This document shows, piece after piece, positions 34,291 to 40,527 of a stretch of DNA of 44,897 nt. The stretch is from JAFGHJ01 sp964606065 (GTDB taxonomy: Bacteria; Hydrothermota; UBA3072), in assembly GCA_964606065.1 (NCBI GenBank), contig CAZSEX010000014.1, positions 1 through 44,897 of the forward strand. The letters are read 5' to 3'. The first letter of the stretch is position 1; each line of letters starts with the position of its first letter. A program made the position numbers and the translations under genes. The notes under the pieces are model-generated. The model was not told the origin of the DNA, did not search any database, and saw nothing but the letters and a program-made list of their open reading frames with translations.

Positions 34291-35075
34291 TGGTTAATAA
34301 CCCCGCCGATAAACTCTTATTTCTCAAAAATATTGCCCTGGAAGCGGGTAAAACACTGATGAAATATTTTCGAAGCAACTTCGAAATAGAAAACAAAGAA
34401 GGAAGTGAACTTCTAACGACTGCCGATAAAGAATCAGAGGAACTTATTATCGCCGCTATAAACAAAGAATATCCGGATATAGAAATAATAGCGGAAGAAA
34501 CAAACCCGGAAAGCAGAAAGTTAAAAGAGGCTTTTATTATCGACCCTCTTGACGGGACCAACAATTTTTCTTACGGTATACCTGTTTTCAGTATTTCTCT
34601 TGCTTATCAATCAGAAGGAAATTTGAAAACAGGTGTTGTTTATGACCCCGTACACAAAGAATTATTTTACGCTGAAAAAGGAGAAAAAGCCTTTTTAAAC
34701 GATTGCGCGATCTCGGTGTCAAAAAGGGAAAAACTAAGCAACTCTATTCTGGCGACAGGATTCCCCTATATAAAAAAAACAGAGAAAGATTCAAATATTC
34801 CCGAATTCTCATCCCTCCTGATGAAAGCCAGAGGTATCAGACGGTTGGGTTCCGCGGCTCTCGACCTCTGTTACGTCGCGTGTGGCAGGCTCGACGGCTA
34901 CTGGGAGAAAGGGCTCAAAATTTGGGACCTTTCAGCCGGAGGATTCATTGTTGAGCAGGCTGGAGGAAAAGTTACGAACTTTACGGGAAATAACTGGGAC
35001 TATATGTCCGATAATATTATCGCCTCGAATGGATTAATTCATTCCGAAATACAGAAAACGATAAATAAATTATGA
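34290..35075 (+). CDS. Inositol monophosphatase family protein (SuhB-like)
   Basis: 261 aa. Metal-binding motifs of the family are intact: AEETNPES (Glu of motif 1), FIIDPLDGTNNFSYG (the DPLDGT signature) and WDLSAGGFIVEQAGG (second signature). Members hydrolyse inositol-1-phosphate, or act on histidinol phosphate, fructose-1,6-bisphosphate or PAP; the sequence alone does not choose. ATG overlaps the LolA-like stop by one base (TGATG) and the stop overlaps the next gene (ATGA), so it is tightly coupled in the ftsK operon. Confidence 0.92.
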   Translation: MVNNPADKLLFLKNIALEAGKTLMKYFRSNFEIENKEGSELLTTADKESEELIIAAINKEYPDIEIIAEETNPESRKLKEAFIIDPLDGTNNFSYGIPVFSISLAYQSEGNLKTGVVYDPVHKELFYAEKGEKAFLNDCAISVSKREKLSNSILATGFPYIKKTEKDSNIPEFSSLLMKARGIRRLGSAALDLCYVACGRLDGYWEKGLKIWDLSAGGFIVEQAGGKVTNFTGNNWDYMSDNIIASNGLIHSEIQKTINKL

Positions 35076-35542
35076 GCAGACCTTCATGGCATGAGTATTT
35101 CATGCAGATAACCGAACTTGTAAGCACCAGATCCACCTGTCTCCGGAGAAAAGTGGGAGCGGTCATCGTCAGGGATAAACGCATATTAACAACAGGATAC
35201 AACGGACCCCCGGAAAACATTATTCACTGCGAAGAAAGAGGAGGATGTCTTAGAGATAAACTCAAAATTCCTTCAGGGCAGAGAATGGAACTATCGAGAG
35301 CGATACACGCCGAGCAAAATGCCATAATACAGGCTGCGAAAGTTGGTATTTCAATACAGGATTCGACCCTGTATGTTACCACCCATCCGTGTTTTACCTG
35401 CGCTAAAATGCTTATAAACGCGGGTGTGAAAGAAATTATCTACAAAGATGGTTATCCGGATGAATTCGCGAAAGAGATACTCGAAGAAGCTGGGGTTAAA
35501 GTGATCAAGTTCGATGAGATTGTAAAGAAAAGTAAAAAATAG
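35072..35542 (+). CDS. Deoxycytidylate (dCMP) deaminase family protein
   Basis: 156 aa. Zinc deaminase motifs: IHAEQNAI (His79, Glu81) and THPCFTCAKM (Cys107, Cys110). VSTRSTCLRRKVGAVIV and GYNGPPENI near the start match dCMP deaminases (ComEB type) better than tRNA-adenosine or cytosine deaminases. dCMP deaminase makes dUMP for thymidylate synthesis. A start inside ATGA overlaps the upstream stop. The stop codon is followed at once by a heptad array (35545-35572). Confidence 0.9.
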   Translation: MSRPSWHEYFMQITELVSTRSTCLRRKVGAVIVRDKRILTTGYNGPPENIIHCEERGGCLRDKLKIPSGQRMELSRAIHAEQNAIIQAAKVGISIQDSTLYVTTHPCFTCAKMLINAGVKEIIYKDGYPDEFAKEILEEAGVKVIKFDEIVKKSKK

Positions 35543-35544
35543 GG

Positions 35545-35572
35545 CTCAGGTATTAGGTTTTAGGTGTTAGAT
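35545..35572 (+). repeat. Heptad array between dCMP deaminase and PQQ-propeller genes
   Basis: Four 7-nt words in register (CTCAGGT, ATTAGGT, TTTAGGT, GTTAGAT) starting 2 nt after the stop of the deaminase gene. AGGTG within it (35562-35566) is placed to act as ribosome-binding site, and the last word supplies the first T of the TTG start codon at 35572. Same word family as 40111-40145. Confidence 0.65.
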
Positions 35573-37104
35573 TGGAAATAACAAAAAAACTATATTTTAC
35601 TTTCATTCTTTCTCCATTAATATTTATTACATCAGTTTTTTCTCAGGATTTTGAAAAACTTTCATACGGTAAATTTACGGACGTGGAGGTGAAAATAGGA
35701 ACTTTTCTGGGGAATTTCTCAAGAAATTACTACGGCAATAAAGCTCCCAAGAAACTCGACATTATCTGGGAAAAGTATCTGGGCAGCGGAAAAACACTCG
35801 TTTCCCGTGAGGAAGGACTGACTACCTGGTCGGGCTGCGGCTGGACAGGTCAACCGCTTCTGGTTACGGAAGACGGGGGAAATTATTTGATACAGGGAGC
35901 TTACAACCATAAACTAAAGAAAATCGATGCCACTACCGGGGAAATAATCTGGGAATACGAATTCGATGATGTGTTGAAAGGCACAGGAACGATATGGGCT
36001 AACAAATATGCCAAAAATTTCGGAAAAAGCCTTATAATTTTACAGGGCAGTAGAAGAGGAGTCAAGAATTCCCTCTATTCCGATATAATCCCGAGTTTTA
36101 GAGCGATTTCTTATTTTTACGGCATAGAATACTGGAGATTGAACGTAAAAAGGACGGTAAGTTACAGCAGAGATGTGGACGCTTCGGCTTTGATTCTTAA
36201 CGATACCGTTTACATAGGCCTGGAAAACGCGATATTCACTGTATTAAACCCGAATCCCGACAGTACAATAAAAAAAGATGGAATAGAACAGCCTGAAATA
36301 TATAAGGAAATACATCTTTATAATGACAAAGATATTGCGCGGCACAGAGGAAATCTGGTTACCGAATCATCACCGTGCCTTTTAAATAAGCACATCTATA
36401 TAACCGCTGGATCCGGTCATGTTTACGGTTATAATCTTGAAACAAAAAAAATCGACTGGGATTTCTATACAGGCTCAGACATCGACGGCTCGCCTGTGGT
36501 AACTGAAGATGGCTGCATACTGGTTACGGTTGAAAAACAATATATAGCCGGAAAGGGAGGAGTATTCAAACTTGACCCCTCAAAAGACGAATCCGAATCT
36601 GTTGTGTGGTATTTCCCGACAAACAACACGAAATTAGCCGAATGGGAAGGAGGCGTCATAGGTTCGGCGAGTATAAACGATAGAACAAGGCTTGAAAACC
36701 ATCCTTACTTTGCCGCATTTTCAGCAATCGATGGATATCTGTATGTTGTCAATTATAAAGAAATAGACAAATCGAAAGGAAAAGTTTATGGTCCTAACAA
36801 TAAAAAAACCTATCCTACGCCGAAACTCGTGTTCAAAAAAAGAATAGGAGGCTCTATTTCCACACCTATTATTGTCGGCGACAAACTTGTCGCTTGTGGA
36901 TACGGCGGAATATATTTATTTGAATTCGACGAAAAAGGCAATTTCGAACTGTTGGACCATAAATATCCTGGTATTTTCGAGGCGACACCCATAGCATGGG
37001 ACGAAAAAATTTACGTAGGCTCGAGAAACGGATACCTTTACTGTTTTGGAGAGAAGGAAAATAAACAAATTGATTCTCTCACAGAGCCACCCCTTGTGGA
37101 ATAG
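35572..37104 (+). CDS. Secreted PQQ-like beta-propeller protein
   Basis: 510 aa from a TTG start at 35572; no ATG precedes the clear signal peptide KKLYFTFILSPLIFITSVFSQ. The body has propeller blades of the PQQ/WD-like type, with repeated A-x-D/x-TGE-x-x-W units such as IDATTGEIIWEYEF, YNLETKKIDWDFYTG and a closing GSRNGYLYCFGE. Cofactor-binding residues for PQQ are not evident, so it is more likely a BamB-like or structural blade protein. Likely periplasmic. Upstream lies a heptad array that overlaps the start codon, downstream a hairpin and a second array. Confidence 0.8.
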   Translation: MEITKKLYFTFILSPLIFITSVFSQDFEKLSYGKFTDVEVKIGTFLGNFSRNYYGNKAPKKLDIIWEKYLGSGKTLVSREEGLTTWSGCGWTGQPLLVTEDGGNYLIQGAYNHKLKKIDATTGEIIWEYEFDDVLKGTGTIWANKYAKNFGKSLIILQGSRRGVKNSLYSDIIPSFRAISYFYGIEYWRLNVKRTVSYSRDVDASALILNDTVYIGLENAIFTVLNPNPDSTIKKDGIEQPEIYKEIHLYNDKDIARHRGNLVTESSPCLLNKHIYITAGSGHVYGYNLETKKIDWDFYTGSDIDGSPVVTEDGCILVTVEKQYIAGKGGVFKLDPSKDESESVVWYFPTNNTKLAEWEGGVIGSASINDRTRLENHPYFAAFSAIDGYLYVVNYKEIDKSKGKVYGPNNKKTYPTPKLVFKKRIGGSISTPIIVGDKLVACGYGGIYLFEFDEKGNFELLDHKYPGIFEATPIAWDEKIYVGSRNGYLYCFGEKENKQIDSLTEPPLVE

Positions 37105-37138
37105 AGGTTTACCTATGAAGTGTAGCTATTCCACGGGG
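37090..37138. repeat. Palindromic element at the 3' end of the PQQ-propeller gene
   Basis: CCCCTTGTGGAATAG (37090-37104, its TAG is the stop codon) pairs with CTATTCCACGGGG (37126-37138): 9 perfect base pairs plus a GGGG/CCCC extension with a two-base bulge. No T-run follows, so it is not a classical terminator. The flanks (GAATAGAGG, TATTCCAC, GGGGCAGGC) resemble the element at about 7007-7051 in reverse complement. Confidence 0.6.
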
Positions 37139-37170
37139 CAGGCAGAGGAAAAATGAGTAAAACAATATCC

Positions 37171-37293
37171 AGTCCAAGGTCCAATGTCCAAAGGGCGTGT
37201 TGCCCAAATGTCCAGAGTTCAAAGTCAAAAACTAAATCCGAAAACCTAAATCCAAAATTTACTATTCAACTATTCAACAATTTAACTATGTCG
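37171..37293 (+). repeat. Long heptad array followed by octads
   Basis: 37171-37191: three 7-nt words (AGTCCAA, GGTCCAA, TGTCCAA). 37192-37208: a GGGC-loop-GCCC hairpin. 37209-37257: seven more 7-nt words (for example TGTCCAG, AGTTCAA, ACCTAAA). 37262-37293: four 8-nt words (CTATTCAA twice, CAATTTAA, CTATGTCG). This is the longest array in the window and the spacer holds no gene. Confidence 0.7.
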
Positions 37294-37340
37294 TTCTTCT
37301 CGAAACTCATACCAAAAGACATTTAGCAAGGGGGGTAATT

Positions 37341-37943
37341 ATGCTAATTGAAAAGCTTTTAGAAAATTTGGATATACCCACGATCGCCGTACTGTCTATT
37401 ATCGGTATTTCACTATTGGTATACATGATATCTAAGATTTCCGCCATGGTAATACAAAAAAAACTTAAACCTCTCGCCGAAATGCTCAATGCGGAAAGAA
37501 AATCTTCATTTTTTGAAGGAACTTACATCAGAATATTGAACTACGGGCCTGAAATCCGTTTAAAGTTAACCCTCGGAGGTAAAGACAATCCATCATTTCT
37601 AATCCTGGAATTGTTAAACCCGATCGGATTTAATTTAAAAATAATGAAAAAACAACCTCTAAATCAAATATTTTTCCGGTGGGGAAAAGAAGTTCCCCTG
37701 GAAGATGTTTCTCTGGAGGAAAGTTATATAATACGTTCCGATAAACCCTATGAAGCTAATTCTTATCTAATGGACTCGAGCCGTCTGGAGGCTATAAAAT
37801 ATTTCGCCGACAACGGTTTCGATTCAATAGAAGTGAACGCAAAAGGTGTTTACGCAAAAAAAGCGAACTATAAGGAAGAAGACCTCGATCCCGCGAAAGT
37901 ACAGACTTACCTGGACAATCTTATCAGCTTTTCCCGAATGTAG
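37341..37943 (+). CDS. Uncharacterised membrane-anchored protein (200 aa)
   Basis: One N-terminal transmembrane segment (IPTIAVLSIIGISLLVYMI, about 13-31) followed by a cytoplasmic or periplasmic domain without Cys pairs. A motif reading IIRSDKPYEANSYLMDS in the middle and NGFDSIEVNAKGVYAKK near the end resembles soluble domains of DUF3137-type membrane proteins, but the match is weak and I do not assign it. GGGGGG lies about 6 nt before the ATG. It is alone on the plus strand, convergent with the ferritin-like gene. Confidence 0.6.
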   Translation: MLIEKLLENLDIPTIAVLSIIGISLLVYMISKISAMVIQKKLKPLAEMLNAERKSSFFEGTYIRILNYGPEIRLKLTLGGKDNPSFLILELLNPIGFNLKIMKKQPLNQIFFRWGKEVPLEDVSLEESYIIRSDKPYEANSYLMDSSRLEAIKYFADNGFDSIEVNAKGVYAKKANYKEEDLDPAKVQTYLDNLISFSRM

Positions 37944-37995
37944 CCTACCAAAAAGAAAAATATGCGATGAAAGAAAGAATATATTTTATCTTCCT

Positions 37996-38508
37996 TTACT
38001 CAACCCCTTCAGTTCTTATTTCCTTCATCGTCATTTCATCTCGAAACTTCTCCGGAAAACTCATTATTTGTTTTCTATATTCCTCTATCGCATTAAGGAT
38101 CAGTTTTTTCCTTTCCTCAGATGAAATAAACTCACTGGAAAGGATTTTAAAAAGATCATTAACTTCGGAAGATTCGATCGTATGAGCAACTTCATAAGCA
38201 TCATGAAGGTTGTTAATTTCTTTTTTTAAACGCTTATCAAACAAATTTCTAATGGAATGTATTTTTAGAACCATTTCAACTTCAGGCAAAGAAAGAATTT
38301 GCTCTTCAGATAGTGATTCTTTAATTTCTTTCAACCAATCCGCATGCGCTATTTGGTTAAGATTCATTTTCTTCCAGAAATCCTCAACCTCTGGAACATG
38401 CGAAAATAACTCTGCGAACCGCTGATATATCTGCCCGACTTTTTTTTTGGTTTCGATAGCCCTCTCAAAAATTTTCCCGAGAACCAATTCAGCATCAGGG
38501 TCCAACAT
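37996..38508 (-). CDS. Ferritin/rubrerythrin-like four-helix protein
   Basis: 170 aa from ATG 38508, chosen because AGGAGG lies directly upstream; a longer frame from 38550 would place this ribosome-binding site inside the gene. Four long helices fit the ferritin-like fold (AIETKKKVGQIYQRFAELF, FWKKMNLNQIAHADWL, VEMVLKIHSIRNLFDKRL, YEVAHTIESSEVNDLF). The usual ExxH metal motif is present only as QIAH, so one Glu ligand is replaced, and iron binding may be reduced or absent. Divergent from rfbD with separate promoters. Function unknown beyond the fold. Confidence 0.6.
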   Translation of the reverse strand: MLDPDAELVLGKIFERAIETKKKVGQIYQRFAELFSHVPEVEDFWKKMNLNQIAHADWLKEIKESLSEEQILSLPEVEMVLKIHSIRNLFDKRLKKEINNLHDAYEVAHTIESSEVNDLFKILSSEFISSEERKKLILNAIEEYRKQIMSFPEKFRDEMTMKEIRTEGVE

Positions 38509-38539
38509 CTTTAAACCTCCTAAATTAATAGATATATAT

Positions 38540-38568
38540 ATTTTATTCATTCAAACTAAAAATGTCAA
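38540..38568 (-). promoter_or_regulatory. Promoter of the ferritin-like gene
   Basis: Minus-strand TTGACA (38568-38563), 17 nt, TAAAAT (38545-38540). The leader of about 30 nt ends in AGGAGG before ATG 38508. Confidence 0.65.
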
Positions 38569-38582
38569 GTATAAAACAACCA

Positions 38583-38610
38583 TTGACAAATACTGTTTAT
38601 ACTCTATCTT
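38583..38610 (+). promoter_or_regulatory. Leaderless promoter of rfbD
   Basis: TTGACA (38583-38588), 16 nt, TATCTT (38605-38610), then 5 nt to GTG 38616. The only in-frame ATG (38562) lies upstream of the -35 box. Confidence 0.55.
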
Positions 38611-38615
38611 TAAAC

Positions 38616-39560
38616 GTGTTTGAAGATATAAGCGCGCCACGTATATTAATTACAGGAGCAGAGGGACAACTCGGCTCGGAACTATCCGAAATACTCAGCG
38701 GAGAATATAATGTCATTGAGGTTGATAAGAAAGACTTTGATATTTCGGAATTTAAAGCCGTAAACAACTTTATCACAAACTCGAGACCCGGCGTCATAAT
38801 CCATCCCGCGGCTTTCACCGATGTGGACAGATGCGAAAAAGAAAAAACAAACGCCTTCAAAATCAACGGTATAGGCACAAGGAATCTGGCGATAGCGGCG
38901 AAAAAAGTGGACGCAAAATTTTTTTATATCAGCACAGATTATGTATTCGACGGAGAAAAAGAAGAGGAATACTACGAATACGATTCTCCAAACCCGAAAA
39001 CCATCTACGGTCTTTCTAAACTTCTGGGAGAAAATTTCGTAAAAGAACAATTAAATAATTTTTTTATAATCAGGATAGCATGGCTTTACGGCAAAAACGG
39101 GAAAAATTTTGTTAAGAAAATGTTCGATTTAGCCAGAAAAAAGAAAGAAATAAACGTGGTAAACGATCAATTCGGTTCTCCCACCTGGACTCTCAACGTA
39201 ACAGAGCAAATAATAAAACTGATGCCGACGGATTTTTACGGAACTTATCATTGTACCTCTCAGGGTTCCTGCTCATGGTTCGAATTCGCTTCCCAGATAT
39301 TCAAAGAAATCGGATACCAGGTGAAAAGCAAAGATAAAAAGTTCTTAACACTGACATTAAAGGGCAAAAGCTTGATACCGGGAATTAAAAAAACCCTCAA
39401 AATCAGAGGTGTTACAAGTGATAAATTTAAGACAGCCGCCAGAAGACCTAAAAACTCGGTTCTTGAAAATCACATGCTCCAGATTCAAAATCTGGATATA
39501 ATGCCGCACTGGAAAGAGGCATTGAGTTCTTTTATCGACACATTAAAAACTCAGGAATAA
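38616..39560 (+). CDS. rfbD: dTDP-4-dehydrorhamnose reductase
   Basis: Last step of dTDP-L-rhamnose synthesis. 314 aa from GTG 38616, chosen because it follows the leaderless promoter and leaves nine residues before the nucleotide fold; a start at 38562 is upstream of the promoter. NAD(P)-binding ILITGAEGQLGSEL, STDYVFDGE, and the catalytic Tyr-x-x-x-Lys in TIYGLSK are present. The C-terminus ends in the family RPKNSVLENHML and WKEALSSFI. Between residues about 241 and 266 there is a basic insert (KFLTLTLKGKSLIPGIKKTL) not usual in RfbD. It precedes rfbC by 4 nt. Confidence 0.92.
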   Translation: MFEDISAPRILITGAEGQLGSELSEILSGEYNVIEVDKKDFDISEFKAVNNFITNSRPGVIIHPAAFTDVDRCEKEKTNAFKINGIGTRNLAIAAKKVDAKFFYISTDYVFDGEKEEEYYEYDSPNPKTIYGLSKLLGENFVKEQLNNFFIIRIAWLYGKNGKNFVKKMFDLARKKKEINVVNDQFGSPTWTLNVTEQIIKLMPTDFYGTYHCTSQGSCSWFEFASQIFKEIGYQVKSKDKKFLTLTLKGKSLIPGIKKTLKIRGVTSDKFKTAARRPKNSVLENHMLQIQNLDIMPHWKEALSSFIDTLKTQE

Positions 39561-39564
39561 AAGA

Positions 39565-40122
39565 ATGGGCTTTGAATTCAAAAAACTTGCTATTCCCGAT
39601 GTAATTCTGATCATGCCCGAGGTTTTCGAGGATAAAAGAGGATTTTTTATGGAAGCTTATAAAAAATCCGAATTCGAAAAAGGGGGAATCGAAATAGACT
39701 TTATACAGGATAATCAATCAAGTTCCAGAAAATATGTGCTCAGAGGATTACATTATCAGATACCACCACGGGAACAGGCGAAACTCGTAAGATGTGTTAG
39801 AGGAAAAATATTCGACGTCGCGGTCGACATAAGAAAATCTTCCCCTTATTACGGAAAATGGGTAGGAGAATATCTTTCAGAAGAAAACAAAAAAATGCTT
39901 TTTATACCCCCGGGTTTCGCTCACGGATTTCTGACCCTGAGCGAAAAAGCGGAAATAATTTATAAGGTTAGCAAAGAATATTCAAAAGACCACGAAAGAG
40001 GTATCTTATGTAAAGACCCTGCAATTAAGATAAAATGGCCCATACAGGGGAAACCGATTTTATCGGAAAAAGATAAGCGGCTACCGCTTTTGCAAGAAGC
40101 GGAAAAAGAATTTAGGTTTTAG
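39565..40122 (+). CDS. rfbC: dTDP-4-dehydrorhamnose 3,5-epimerase
   Basis: Third step of the dTDP-rhamnose pathway. 185 aa, cupin fold. EDKRGFFMEAY, VLRGLHYQ (catalytic His63), CVRGKIFDVAVDIRKSSP, FIPPGFAHGF and the Tyr in IIYKVS fit active epimerases. The final residues Phe-Arg-Phe and the TAG stop (40111-40122) are written by the first bases of the heptad array that begins at 40111, so the original end may have been altered. It is followed by the four-helix-bundle gene after 30 nt. Confidence 0.95.
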   Translation: MGFEFKKLAIPDVILIMPEVFEDKRGFFMEAYKKSEFEKGGIEIDFIQDNQSSSRKYVLRGLHYQIPPREQAKLVRCVRGKIFDVAVDIRKSSPYYGKWVGEYLSEENKKMLFIPPGFAHGFLTLSEKAEIIYKVSKEYSKDHERGILCKDPAIKIKWPIQGKPILSEKDKRLPLLQEAEKEFRF

Positions 40123-40145
40123 GTGTCAGGTATTAGGTTTTAGGA
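40111..40145 (+). repeat. Heptad array A (left flank of the four-helix-bundle gene)
   Basis: Five 7-nt words in register: TTTAGGT, TTTAGGT, GTCAGGT, ATTAGGT, TTTAGGA. It gives the stop codon of rfbC and, at its end, AGGAG (40142-40146), a ribosome-binding site 6 nt before the next ATG. Its core is complementary to array B at 40530-40564 (25 of 30 positions by hand alignment). Confidence 0.8.
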
Positions 40146-40152
40146 GAACAAA

Positions 40153-40527
40153 ATGGAATCTTTTATAGAGCTTAAAGTCTGGCAGAAAGCACATGATTTA
40201 ACCTTAAAGATATATAAGTTAACTAAAAATTTTCCACAAGAAGAAAGATTCAGATTAATCAATCAACTTTGCAGTTCCTCCGCTTCTATTCCCGCAAATA
40301 TAGCAGAAGGTACGGGACGTAAAACTTTAAAAGAATACATTCAATTTTTGTATAACGCTCGGGGATCTCTTGAGGAAACGAAATATCACTTAATACTTGC
40401 TAAGGATCTTGGATACTTATCAATTAAAGAATATGAAAAATTACAAAATAAATATAATGAAACAGGCAAAATGCTAAATGGCCTAATTGTATCTCTTAAA
40501 TCAAAAAGTGGGGAGTACGATGGGTGA
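40153..40527 (+). CDS. Four-helix-bundle protein of the 23S rRNA intervening-sequence (S23) family
   Basis: 124 aa. Recognised from the family pattern LKVWQKAHDLTLKIY, FPQEERFRLINQL, the invariant-like SIPANIAEGTGR and the later LYNARGSLEETKYHL. The family was first seen in 23S rRNA intervening sequences and is structurally related to Avd of diversity-generating retroelements; molecular role unknown, but a basic RNA-binding pentamer is known for relatives. Here the gene interrupts the rfbC-rfbB order and lies between inverted heptad arrays (40111-40145, 40530-40564), as an intervening-sequence ORF lies between complementary ends. It overlaps rfbB by 8 nt. Confidence 0.9.
   Translation: MESFIELKVWQKAHDLTLKIYKLTKNFPQEERFRLINQLCSSSASIPANIAEGTGRKTLKEYIQFLYNARGSLEETKYHLILAKDLGYLSIKEYEKLQNKYNETGKMLNGLIVSLKSKSGEYDG

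Noticed and set aside
40487..40519. Longer rfbB start (TTG at 40487)
   Set aside because: It would overlap the four-helix-bundle gene by 41 nt and has no ribosome-binding site; ATG 40520 has GGGGAG upstream.
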